Source: Micromonospora sp. PLK6-60 (GTDB lineage: Bacteria > Actinomycetota > Actinomycetes > Mycobacteriales > Micromonosporaceae). From it: a DNA stretch of 64,000 nucleotides. The notes beneath the pieces were generated by a model. It did not search any database, was not told the DNA's origin, and worked only from the letters and a program-made list of their open reading frames with translations. Numbering within the stretch: position 1 is the first letter of the stretch; every line of letters begins with the position of its first letter. Shown piece after piece: positions 43,840-51,415 of this stretch. Both the position numbers and the translations under genes were made by a program. The DNA is taken from NCBI RefSeq assembly GCF_019890675.1, contig NZ_JAIOAA010000014.1, positions 62,001 through 126,000 on the forward strand, written 5' to 3'.

Positions 43840-44601
43840 TCATCCGGTGGGCCCGAACCGCTCGGTCCGTACCCGCCGGGTCTGGTGGCCCAGCCCCACC
43901 AGCACGTCCGCCACCGTCTCCACGAAACCGGTCGGCCCGCAGACGTAACAGAGCGGCTCCAGGTCCGGCGGCCAGCCGTGGCTGTTGACGTCGGCCACGC
44001 CGATCCGGTGCGGCTCGCCCCGCCAGCCCTCCGGCGCCTGCCGGGTGTACACGTAGGTCACGTCCAGGCCGAAGTCGTCGCGGGCGCGGGTGCGCAGCTC
44101 GTCGGCGTAGATCACGTCCTGCGGGGTGCGCGCCGAGTAGATCAGCCGGAACGGCGCCCGGTTGCCGGCCGCCCGGCGGGCCCGGACCATCGCCATCAGC
44201 GGCACCACCCCGGAGCCGCCGGCCACCAGCAGCACCGGCGCGGTCTCCTCGGGCCGCCACACGAACCAGCCGCCCACCGGGCCGCGGACCTCCACCGGGT
44301 CACCGGGGGCGTAGGCGTCGGTCAGGTACGGCGACACCTCGCCGTCCGGCACCCGCTGCACCGTCAACGCGATCCGCTCCCCGTCGGCCGGGCCGGCCAA
44401 CGAGTACGACCGGGCGGCCTGGTAGCCGTCGGCGGCGGTGAGCCGGACGTCGACGTGCTGCCCGGGCAGGTGCCCCGGCCAGCCCGGCACCGCCAGGATC
44501 AACGTCTGCGCGGTCGGCGTCTCGACCCGCCGCTCCACCAGCCGGGCCACCCGCCACATCAGCGGGGTGCCGGCCCGCCGGCCGGTCGTCGGCGCGGCCA
44601 C
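43840..44601 (-). CDS. FAD/NAD-binding (ferredoxin-reductase-like) oxidoreductase
   Basis: 253 residues from GTG 44601, one nt after the molybdopterin gene stop. FAD domain: LPGQHVDVRLTAADGYQAARSYSLAG (the RSYS flavin motif). NAD domain: VLLVAGGSGVVPLMAMVRAR, FRLIYSARTPQDVIYADEL and CYVCGPTGFVETVADVL near the end, with Cys-Gly at the nicotinamide site. There is no iron-sulfur domain, so it should hand electrons to a partner, most likely the molybdopterin protein encoded just before. Confidence 0.93.
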   Translation of the reverse strand: MAAPTTGRRAGTPLMWRVARLVERRVETPTAQTLILAVPGWPGHLPGQHVDVRLTAADGYQAARSYSLAGPADGERIALTVQRVPDGEVSPYLTDAYAPGDPVEVRGPVGGWFVWRPEETAPVLLVAGGSGVVPLMAMVRARRAAGNRAPFRLIYSARTPQDVIYADELRTRARDDFGLDVTYVYTRQAPEGWRGEPHRIGVADVNSHGWPPDLEPLCYVCGPTGFVETVADVLVGLGHQTRRVRTERFGPTG

Positions 44602-44602
44602 C

Positions 44603-45202
44603 TCAGTCGCCCTGGTAGCGCTGCTCGCGCCACGGGTCGCCGTAGTCGTGGTAGCCGGCGGTCTCCCAGAAGCCCGGCTCGTCCTCCACGGTCAGCCGCA
44701 CGCCGCGCACCCACTTCGCCGACTTCCAGAAGTAGAGGTGCGGCACCAGCAGCCGGGCCGGGCCGCCGTGCTCGGCGGGCAGCGGCTCGCCGTCGTAGGA
44801 GTGCACCACCCAGGCCCGCCCGTCGCGCAGGTCGTCCAGCGGCAGGTTGGTGGTGTAGCCGCCGTAGGAGTGGGCCTGCGCGTAGTCGGCGGCCGTGTCC
44901 ACGCCGTCGAGCAGCGTGTCCAGCGAGACGCCCTGCCAGCTGGTGCCGAACTTCGACCAGCGGGTCACACAGTGGATGTCGACGGTCGGCGTCTCCTGCG
45001 GCAGGGCCATCAGCTCGTCCCAGGACCAGCGGAACTCGGCCCCGGTCTCGGTGGAGATGACGAACTGCCAGGTGTCCAGCGGCACCCGCGGGGTCGGGCC
45101 AGCCGACAGCACCGGAAAGTCCTCGGTCAGGTACTGCCCTGGGGGCAGGTCCGGCCCGGTCGTACGGCGGCGGCCCGAGAAGCCCGGCGACACGATTCCC
45201 AC
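44603..45202 (-). CDS. Molybdopterin-dependent oxidoreductase (sulfite-oxidase / MsrP fold)
   Basis: 199 residues from GTG 45202. The MPT-binding domain includes WSWDELMALPQETPTVDIHCVTRWSKFGTSWQGV, where the Cys in DIHCVTRW is the molybdenum ligand, then HSYGGYTTNLPLDDLRDG and PHLYFWKSAKWVRGVRLTVED. It lacks the dimerisation domain of true sulfite oxidases and a signal peptide, so it is a small cytosolic member. First gene of a three-gene operon (flavin reductase, zinc ribbon). Reduction of an oxidised sulfur compound using NAD(P)H via the reductase is plausible, but substrate is unknown. Confidence 0.9.
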   Translation of the reverse strand: MGIVSPGFSGRRRTTGPDLPPGQYLTEDFPVLSAGPTPRVPLDTWQFVISTETGAEFRWSWDELMALPQETPTVDIHCVTRWSKFGTSWQGVSLDTLLDGVDTAADYAQAHSYGGYTTNLPLDDLRDGRAWVVHSYDGEPLPAEHGGPARLLVPHLYFWKSAKWVRGVRLTVEDEPGFWETAGYHDYGDPWREQRYQGD

Positions 45203-45261
45203 CCGTCAGTCCTACCACCCGGCGCACGCCGACGGGAGGGTTCGGCACAGGACCGCGCGGG

Positions 45262-46281
45262 TCAGGACCGCTCGGACACCACCTCGCGATCGCCGGGCGT
45301 CCGGTCTCGGGTGGCGCGCAGGCTGGTCAGGGTGACGATCACCAGCACCCCGATGATCACGCCGAGCGAGGCGAGGGTGGGGATCTCCGGCACGCCGGGC
45401 CAGATGCCGTGCGCCCAGTGCAGGCCCAGCTTGACGCCGATGAAGGCGAGGATGACGGCCAGCCCGTAGCTGAGGTGCACCAGCCGGCTCAGCGCGGCGT
45501 GCAGCACGAAGTAGAGCGCCCGCAGGCCGAGCAGGGCGAACGCGTTGGTGACGAAGACCAGGTACGGGTCCTCGGTGATGCCGTACACGGCGGGCACCGA
45601 GTCCACCGCGAAGACCACGTCCGTGGCCAGCACCGCGACCACCACGAGGGCGAACGGGGTGAGCGCGCGCCGCGCGCCCTGCCGGACGGTCATCCGGGTG
45701 CCGTGGTACTCGTTGACCACCGGCATGAACCGGCGCAGCAGCTTCACCGAGCGCATCTTGTTGATGTCGACCTCCTGCTCGTGCCCGGACAGGGCGTCGC
45801 GCAGCAGCTTGATCGCGGTGGCGATCAGGATGAGGGCGAAGAGCAGGAAGGCGAAGTCGAGGGTCTGCAGCGCGGCGGCGCCCAGGGCGATGAAGACCGC
45901 GCGCAGCACCAGCGCGCCGGCGATGCCGTAGAGCAGCACCCGCTGGGCGAGCACGGCCGGCACCGCGAAGGCGGCCAGCAGCAGCATGAAGACGAAGAGG
46001 TTGTCGACCGAGAGGGACTTCTCGACCAGGTAACCGGTCAGGTACTCCACGCCCTGCTGGGAGCCGAACCGGGCCCAGATCCAGACGCCGAACGCCAGCG
46101 GCAGGGCGATGTAGAAGGCCGACCAGCCGAGCGCCTCTTTGATCGAGACCTCGTGCGGCTTCCGGGTGACCAGGAAGTCCAGCACCAGCAGGGCGAGCAC
46201 CCCGCCGATGGTGACCGCCCAGAGCGTGGGCGTGCCGACCGACGACAACTGGCCGGCAGCAACGTACGACAATTCAGACAT
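45262..46281 (-). CDS. TerC/Alx-family membrane metal exporter
   Basis: 339 residues from ATG 46281, with AGGAGG at 46286-46291. About nine helices; signatures FLVTRKPHEVSIKEALGWSAFYIALPLAFGVWIW, YLTGYLVEKSLSVDNLFVFMLLL, and DVVFAVDSVPAVYGITEDPYLVFVTNAFALLGLRALYFVL carry the conserved membrane Asp/Glu residues (EKSLSVDN, VFAVDS). TerC proteins of this type export Mn2+. The gene sits behind a yybP-ykoY riboswitch, which fits manganese efflux. Confidence 0.95.
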   Translation of the reverse strand: MSELSYVAAGQLSSVGTPTLWAVTIGGVLALLVLDFLVTRKPHEVSIKEALGWSAFYIALPLAFGVWIWARFGSQQGVEYLTGYLVEKSLSVDNLFVFMLLLAAFAVPAVLAQRVLLYGIAGALVLRAVFIALGAAALQTLDFAFLLFALILIATAIKLLRDALSGHEQEVDINKMRSVKLLRRFMPVVNEYHGTRMTVRQGARRALTPFALVVVAVLATDVVFAVDSVPAVYGITEDPYLVFVTNAFALLGLRALYFVLHAALSRLVHLSYGLAVILAFIGVKLGLHWAHGIWPGVPEIPTLASLGVIIGVLVIVTLTSLRATRDRTPGDREVVSERS

Positions 46282-46288
46282 GGGGCCT

Positions 46289-46406
46289 CCTCGAACACCG
46301 TGACATGTTCGAGGTCTCCTTCACCCACCATCGGTGGGCAACCACCCGAGGCATGCCCGGGGCACGCCGTACTGACCGGAATGGTTCGTGGGAAGTACTC
46401 CCCTCG
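46289..46406 (-). ncRNA. yybP-ykoY (Mn2+) riboswitch with translational expression platform
   Basis: On the minus strand the RNA starts CGAGG GGAGTA (46406 downward) and closes with GGAGA CCTCG (to 46310). P1 CGAGG/CCTCG and the GGGGAGTA start plus GAGACC end are the hallmarks of this class. The 3' P1 strand CCTCG also begins the arm CCTCGAAC that can pair with GTTCGAGG (46289-46314), whose last bases overlap the ribosome site. Formation of the aptamer and of this hairpin is mutually exclusive, so Mn2+ should turn terC translation on. Confidence 0.82.
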
Positions 46407-46459
46407 TGGCGACAAGGTTAGGGCAACCTTCTGAGGAACGCCAACACCCGTCCGGCGGG

Positions 46460-47551
46460 TCACCCGCCGTCGCGGTGCAGCGCCCGTCGGTACAGCTCAA
46501 GGTGCGCGGCGGCCACCCTCGGCCAGGTGTACGCGGCGACGTACGCCCGGCCCCGTTCGGCCAGCCGGCGGCGCAGCACCGGGTCACCGAGCAGCCGGCC
46601 GACCGCCGCGACGATCGCCGCGCTGTCCTCCCGGGCCCGGATCACCGCCACCGCCCCGGCCCGGTGCGGCGCCCCGTCCCCGCCGTCGGGCACGGTGACC
46701 GCCGTCGGCGTGCCGTGCGCCAGCGCGCTGAGCAGGTGGCCGCTCGTCGCGCCCACCCCGGCCGGCGCGGGCAGCACCGCCACGTCGGCGGCGTGCAGCG
46801 CGGCGGAGATCCGTTCGGGCGGCAGCGGGCCGGTGACCGTCACCGCGTCGGCGGCGGCGTACCGGCGGGCCAGCGCGGCCGGTTCCTCGGCGGGATCGGC
46901 GGCGGTGCCGCCGCCGATCACCAGCAGGCGCAGGTCCGGATGCGCCCGGCGCAGTTCCGGCAGCGCCCGGACCAGGTGACGCAGTCCGCCCTCCGGCCCG
47001 GCCGGGCCGAGGAAGGCGAGCAGCGGCGCCCCCTCCGGCAGACCCAGGCCGGCGCGCATCCGCCGGCCCGCGCGGGCCGCCCCCGGCTGGTCGGTGACCG
47101 GGGGCGCCGGCGGGATGACGACCGGTTCCGCCCCACCCGGACCGGGTACGTGGATCGCCGGGTCCGTCACCACCACGGCGGCGCTGCCCCGGCGGAGCCG
47201 GTCGGTGAGCCGGTGCCACGCGGAGCCGAGCCGGCCGGCCGGCTGCCCGTCGTGGTCACCGTCGGCGTGCAGCGTGGTGACCAGCGGGGTGGTCCGCGGC
47301 AGCAGCCCGGGCAGCAGCCCCGGCAGCCGATGTCCCGAGGAGGGCAGCTGCGCGTGCACCAGGTCGGGGCCGAGCCGGCGCACCTCGCGGGCCACCGCCA
47401 GCCCGCCCGTGGTGCCGACCGGCACCCGCTGCACCCGCACCCCGGCGGAGTCCAGCGCGCGCACCAGGTGGGTCAGGTAGCCGCCGAGCCCCTCCCCGTC
47501 CTCCCGGTACGGGTCGTGCAGCATGGCCACCCGGATCGGCTCCTCGGCCAT
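46460..47551 (-). CDS. GT4-family glycosyltransferase
   Basis: 363 residues from ATG 47551, with GAGGGGG just upstream; the frame continues upstream, antisense to the CoA transferase gene, and is not protein-like there. N-terminal domain: IRVAMLHDPYREDGEGLGGYLTHLVRALDSAG and DLVHAQLPSSGHRLPGLLPG. C-terminal domain: PLLAFLGPAGPEGGLRHLVRALPELRRAHPDLRLLVIGGG, VTVTGPLPPERISAALHAADVAVLPAPAGVGATSGHLLSALAHGTP. The donor-binding E-x7-E is weak (no clear second Glu), so activity is likely but not certain. Substrate unknown. Divergent from the CoA transferase gene; its end lies behind the terC leader. Confidence 0.82.
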   Translation of the reverse strand: MAEEPIRVAMLHDPYREDGEGLGGYLTHLVRALDSAGVRVQRVPVGTTGGLAVAREVRRLGPDLVHAQLPSSGHRLPGLLPGLLPRTTPLVTTLHADGDHDGQPAGRLGSAWHRLTDRLRRGSAAVVVTDPAIHVPGPGGAEPVVIPPAPPVTDQPGAARAGRRMRAGLGLPEGAPLLAFLGPAGPEGGLRHLVRALPELRRAHPDLRLLVIGGGTAADPAEEPAALARRYAAADAVTVTGPLPPERISAALHAADVAVLPAPAGVGATSGHLLSALAHGTPTAVTVPDGGDGAPHRAGAVAVIRAREDSAAIVAAVGRLLGDPVLRRRLAERGRAYVAAYTWPRVAAAHLELYRRALHRDGG

Positions 47552-47681
47552 GCCACCCCCTCGGCTCGCCCGTCGGGGCGGGGTTCCCGGGGCCTGTCGC
47601 GGCAAACCCGCGCCCCGCCTAAGGTGGGCCCGCGGGCCCACCGCCCGCGGCGACCCCGGTCGCGCGCAGGAGGGAGACCCG

Positions 47682-48848
47682 GTGACCCAGGACAGCGCAC
47701 CGACCGGCCCACTGGCCGGCGTCCGGGTGATCGAGCTGGCCGGCATCGGCCCCGGCCCGTTCGCCGCCATGATGCTCGCCGACCTCGGCGCGGAGGTGAT
47801 CCGGGTGGACCGCGCGGCCGGCGCCGATCCGAGCGGCGACGGGCCGCATCCGGACCTGCTCAACCGGGGCCGCCGCTCGATCGCGGTGGACCTCAAGTCG
47901 GCCGCCGGGCGGGACGTGGTGCGCGACCTCGTCGCCGGGGCGGACGTGCTGCTGGAGGGCTTCCGCCCCGGGGTCACCGAACGGCTCGGGCTGGGCCCGG
48001 CGGACTGCCTGGCGGCCAACCCACGGCTGGTCTACGGCCGGATGACCGGCTGGGGGCAGCACGGCCCGTCCGCCCCGCACGCCGGCCACGACATCGACTA
48101 CCTGGCGTTGACCGGGGCGCTGCACGGCATCGGCCGGGCCGGTGAGCGGCCGGTGCCGCCGATGAACCTGCTCGGCGACTTCGGCGGCGGGGGGATGATG
48201 CTCGCGCTGGGGGTGGTCGCCGCGCTGTACGCCGTCCGCGCCGGCGCGCCGGGCCAGGTGGTGGACGCGGCGATCGTGGACGGCGTGGCGGTGCTGAGCA
48301 CGCAGATCCACGCGCTGCGCCGGCTGGGCATGTGGCGCGACGAGCGGGGAGTGAACCTGCTCGACGGCGGCGCGCCGTTCTACGACACCTACGAGTGCGC
48401 CGACGGCCGGTACGTCGCGGTCGGCGCGCTGGAGCCGCGCTTCTACGACGAACTGGTCCGGCTGACCGGGTTCCCGCGCGACGGTGACGAGGCGCTGGAC
48501 CGCACCGACCCGGACAACTGGCCGGCGCTGCGCGCCGCCTGGGCACGACTGTTCCGCACCCGTACCCGCGACGAGTGGACGGACCTGCTCGCCGCCTCCG
48601 ACGCGTGCGTGGCGCCGGTGCTGGACTGGCAGGAGGCGCCGGAGCACCCGCACCTGGCGGCGCGGCAGGTCTTCGTCGACCACGCCGGGGTCACCCAGCC
48701 CGCGCCCGCACCGCGCTTCTCGGGCACCCCCACCGCGCTGCGCCGCCCGCCGCCGCATCCGGGCCAGCACACCGACGAGGTGCTCGCCGAGGCCGGCCTG
48801 GACGCCGACCGGATCGCCGAGCTGCGGGCCACCGGTACGGTGCGCTGA
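47682..48848 (+). CDS. CaiB/BaiF CoA-transferase family, alpha-methylacyl-CoA racemase-like
   Basis: 388 residues from GTG 47682, with AGGAGGGAG upstream. Pattern PLAGVRVIELAGIGPGPFAAMMLADLGAEVIRVDR, LKSAAGRDVVRDLVAGADVLLEGFRPGVTERLGLGP, HAGHDIDYLALTGALHGIG (catalytic His region), MNLLGDFGGGGMMLALG (catalytic Asp in GDFGGG) and YDTYECADGRYVAVGALEPRFYDELV (Glu). The GDFGGGGM and LNRGRRSIAVDLK elements indicate racemase rather than CoA transferase. It converts 2R/2S-methylacyl-CoA epimers in degradation of branched fatty acids or sterols. Confidence 0.93.
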   Translation: MTQDSAPTGPLAGVRVIELAGIGPGPFAAMMLADLGAEVIRVDRAAGADPSGDGPHPDLLNRGRRSIAVDLKSAAGRDVVRDLVAGADVLLEGFRPGVTERLGLGPADCLAANPRLVYGRMTGWGQHGPSAPHAGHDIDYLALTGALHGIGRAGERPVPPMNLLGDFGGGGMMLALGVVAALYAVRAGAPGQVVDAAIVDGVAVLSTQIHALRRLGMWRDERGVNLLDGGAPFYDTYECADGRYVAVGALEPRFYDELVRLTGFPRDGDEALDRTDPDNWPALRAAWARLFRTRTRDEWTDLLAASDACVAPVLDWQEAPEHPHLAARQVFVDHAGVTQPAPAPRFSGTPTALRRPPPHPGQHTDEVLAEAGLDADRIAELRATGTVR

Positions 48849-48879
48849 CCCGTACCGGGTCCGGTCCGGTGGCGCGCGG

Positions 48880-49290
48880 TCAGGCCCGGCGCAGGGCGGT
48901 GCCGGGGGCCAGCGCCGGCTCCACCACGTCCCGGTAGTCGCGCGGCAACTGCACCACCACGTCGTCGAACTCGCCGCCGGTGATCGCCTCGCGCACGGTG
49001 GTGAACACGGCGCGTACGGCGGCCCGGGTGCCCGCCTCGTCGGCGCCGCAGCGCCGGCCGACCCGGTCGAGGAACTCCCCCGCGCCGAACCGCTCGGCCG
49101 CCTCCGTGCCGGGTCGGGTACGCAACGCCGGGCGCAGCGGCTCGGGCAGTTGCTGGGCGAGGTCGAGCACCTCACCCGCGGTCAACCGCTCGGCGAGCGT
49201 CGCCAGGGTCGCCCGGATCAGCTCGACCGCCCGGTCCGGGGCCACGCCGGCGCGCTGGGCGACCTGGCCGACGAAGGTGTCGTGGTTCAT
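48880..49290 (-). CDS. DUF2267-domain protein
   Basis: 136 residues from ATG 49290, with GGAGGGAG 8 nt upstream. Two related helical halves: MNHDTFVGQVAQRAGVAPDRAVELIRATLATLAERLTAGEVLDLAQQLPEPL, and AGEFLDRVGRRCGADEAGTRAAVRAVFTTVREAITGGEFDDVVVQLPRDYRDVV. The ATLATLAERL--GE--DL--QLP block is the family signature. Small all-helical cytosolic protein, often among stress-related genes. Convergent with the racemase gene 31 bp away. Function unknown; compare the DUF2267 fusion at 35930. Confidence 0.88.
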   Translation of the reverse strand: MNHDTFVGQVAQRAGVAPDRAVELIRATLATLAERLTAGEVLDLAQQLPEPLRPALRTRPGTEAAERFGAGEFLDRVGRRCGADEAGTRAAVRAVFTTVREAITGGEFDDVVVQLPRDYRDVVEPALAPGTALRRA

Positions 49291-49482
49291 CCGTGGCACT
49301 CCCTCCGGGCGGGGCCACCGGCGACCGCCGCCGGGCGGTGCCGCCTACCCGGCGCGCGGGGTCGGAAAACGCGGGGTCGCGGGCCGGGGCCGGCGAATTT
49401 CGGCGGGTCCGGGTGCGTGACCGGGCGGTGGACGGGTAACCGCGCCCGGTCGTGTCCGCAACGTGGCTGAGGAGCCCGACTG

Positions 49483-49755
49483 ATGGCGACCTACTCAGAC
49501 GTCCTGCAGTACCTGTCGAGCCTGGACTACCCGGCCGAGAAGGACGACGTCGTCCGCGAGGCCGAGCGGGAGGGCGCGCCGCCGGACGTGTTGCGGGCGT
49601 TGCGGGCGCTGCCGCCGGTGGACTACGCCAACGGTCAGGAGGTCGCCCGGTCCGCCGGGATCGAGGCCGCGCCCGAGGTGGGCGCCGGCCAGCGCGCCGC
49701 CCAGGCCCGGGACAAGCGGCACCAGCGGGTCTCGCAGCACCTTCGTGGTATCTGA
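49483..49755 (+). CDS. DUF2795-domain protein
   Basis: 90 residues from ATG 49483, with GAGGAG at 49469-49474. MATYSDVLQYLSSLDYPAEKDDVVREAEREGAPPDVLRALRALPPVDYANGQEVARS is the DUF2795 pattern (helical, with YP--K-ELI--A---GA---V---L--LP---Y---EV). Acidic N-terminal helix bundle with a basic tail. Function unknown. It is 42 bp before the DUF1345 gene and likely co-transcribed with it. Confidence 0.9.
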   Translation: MATYSDVLQYLSSLDYPAEKDDVVREAEREGAPPDVLRALRALPPVDYANGQEVARSAGIEAAPEVGAGQRAAQARDKRHQRVSQHLRGI

Positions 49756-49797
49756 TCCGGCCGTGCGGTCCGCGCCGGCCGGCCCGACCGACGCGCG

Positions 49798-50454
49798 GTG
49801 AGGCGGCGCGCCGGCCCGGACGGCCACACCCCGGCCGCCCGGCAACTCGCGGTGCTGGCGGTGGTCGGCCTGGCCGGTGGCGGCGCTTTCGCCGCACTGG
49901 CCACACCGGCGCTGGCGCCGCTGGTCGGCTGGGACAGCGCGGCGCTGAGCTGGCTGCTGCTGGTGTGGTGGCGGCTGTGGCCGCTGGACGCCGACCGGAC
50001 CGCCCGGCTGGTCGTACGGGAGGACCCGAACCGGCCGGTGCGGGACGCGCTGCTGCTGGCGGCGTGTGTGGCCAGCCTGGTGGCGGTCGCCGTGGTGCTG
50101 GCCGACGCCCGCTCGGTGCCGGACGGGCCGGTCCGGGACGCCTACGGCGCGCTCGGCGTGCTGAGCGTGTTCCTCTCCTGGTTCGTGGTGCACACCGTGT
50201 TCGCCATCCGGTACGCCCGGCTGTACTACTCGTCGGAGGAGGGCGGGGTCGACTTCCACCAGCGGGCCCGACCGTGCTTCGTGGACTTCGCGTACGTGGC
50301 GTTCACCGTCGGGGCGACCTTCCAGGTCTCCGACACCGACGTGTCCAGCTCGGAGATCCGCCGGACCGTCCTGCGGCACGCGGTGCTGTCGTACCTGTTC
50401 GGCGCGGTGGTCATCGCGGCGACGGTGAACCTGCTCGCCAGCCTGGCCGGCTGA
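49798..50454 (+). CDS. DUF1345 membrane protein
   Basis: 218 residues from GTG 49798. Five hydrophobic segments: LAVLAVVGLAGGGAFAAL, LVGWDSAALSWLLLVWWRLWPLDADRTARLVVRED, ALLLAACVASLVAVAVVLA, GALGVLSVFLSWFVVHTVFAIRYARLYYS and the C-terminal SYLFGAVVIAATVNLLASLAG. The WxVxHxxxxxxYAxLYY and DFAYVAFTVGATFQVSDTDVSS elements are the DUF1345 signature. Inner-membrane protein of unknown role. A hairpin follows 20 bp after the stop. Confidence 0.92.
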   Translation: MRRRAGPDGHTPAARQLAVLAVVGLAGGGAFAALATPALAPLVGWDSAALSWLLLVWWRLWPLDADRTARLVVREDPNRPVRDALLLAACVASLVAVAVVLADARSVPDGPVRDAYGALGVLSVFLSWFVVHTVFAIRYARLYYSSEEGGVDFHQRARPCFVDFAYVAFTVGATFQVSDTDVSSSEIRRTVLRHAVLSYLFGAVVIAATVNLLASLAG

Positions 50455-50474
50455 GGTACGGCGGGAAAGGCGGC

Positions 50475-50513
50475 GGGGCGCCCCGAGTCACGAACCGCGA
50501 CCTGGGGCGCCCC
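50475..50513. terminator. hairpin between convergent genes
   Basis: GGGGCGCCCC occurs at 50475-50484 and 50504-50513 and can pair with itself across a 19-nt spacer (each copy is also self-complementary). Lies in the 235-bp gap between the DUF1345 gene and the convergent gene at 50690. The rest of the gap shows no gene. Confidence 0.6.
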
Positions 50514-50689
50514 ACAGAACCTGCCACTGCCGGCGGTCCGCGCCCGAACCGGGTCGCGACCGCCGCACGGTGGAGTTACGCCCGAACCGGGCGGGCATCG
50601 CTGCCGCCACCAGCATACGGTGCGCCATCACCCGTTCGGAGGATTTCGGCGATTCTGTGGCCGGGCCCACCCGCCCGGGCCGGGATCGT

Positions 50690-51355
50690 TCAGCGGGTCA
50701 GCTCGGCGTACCGCTGCTCCAGGTCGACCCGGGCGAGCGCGCCGACCAGCCAGGACAGTCGCTCGGACTCGCCGCCGCCGGCGAGCGCGGCCAGGTCGTC
50801 GGCGGACCGGCCGAGCCCGAGCCGGCGGGCCGCCGCGAGGGCGTGCCGGTCGGCCACCGGCGCCACCTCGCGCCAGAGGGCCTGGGTCTCGCGCAGGAAC
50901 AGGTCGACCACCGCGCCGTCCACGCCGGGCAGTTCGCCGAGCAGCCGGCGCTCGGCCGCCGGGTCGTGGTGCGCCACCGCCCGCAACCGGCGCAGGTCCC
51001 CCCGGTACCGGTCGACGACGGTGCGGGCCAGGTCGCCCAACCGGTCGGCGAGGGCGTCCACGTCACCCCGCTGGCCCTGCTCGCGCAGCACGCGTACCCG
51101 GTCGGCCTGCAGGGAGCGGGCCAGCCGCGCCGCGCTGTCCCAGCCGGCGTCGCGCAGGCCCGCCGCGGCGGCCACGGCGGCGCGGTGATCGCCCCGCCGG
51201 GCGAGCAGCACGGCGAGGCAGAGCAGCTGGAAGAGGCTGGACGGGTTGTTGGTGACCGGGAAGCCGTACTGCTCGGCGAACCCGCGCCCGGCACCGACGA
51301 GCCGGCGGGCCAGGCGTTTCCGGTCCTCGATGGTGGAGGTGGTCGTGGTCGGCAT
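50690..51355 (-). CDS. HhH-GPD-superfamily-like protein without catalytic Lys
   Basis: 221 residues from ATG 51355. All-helical. The order of features resembles endonuclease III-type proteins: NNPSSLFQLLCLAVLLARRGDHRAAVAAAAGL, then a hairpin-like LLGELPGVDGAVVDLFLRETQ (compare LPGVG-KTA--VL) and VAPVADRHALAAARRLGLGR (compare the catalytic-Asp strand with VD-H--R---RLGL). The Lys of bifunctional glycosylases is missing, and there is no Cys cluster for an iron-sulfur centre. It may be a monofunctional or non-catalytic relative. This is a fold-level guess from motif spacing; annotation as hypothetical would also be fair. Confidence 0.6.
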   Translation of the reverse strand: MPTTTTSTIEDRKRLARRLVGAGRGFAEQYGFPVTNNPSSLFQLLCLAVLLARRGDHRAAVAAAAGLRDAGWDSAARLARSLQADRVRVLREQGQRGDVDALADRLGDLARTVVDRYRGDLRRLRAVAHHDPAAERRLLGELPGVDGAVVDLFLRETQALWREVAPVADRHALAAARRLGLGRSADDLAALAGGGESERLSWLVGALARVDLEQRYAELTR

Positions 51356-51415
51356 GCCGGCGTCTACCCGCGCCGGCCGCCGGCACTCCTGCCGGCCGGG
51401 AGCGGATCCACCGGA

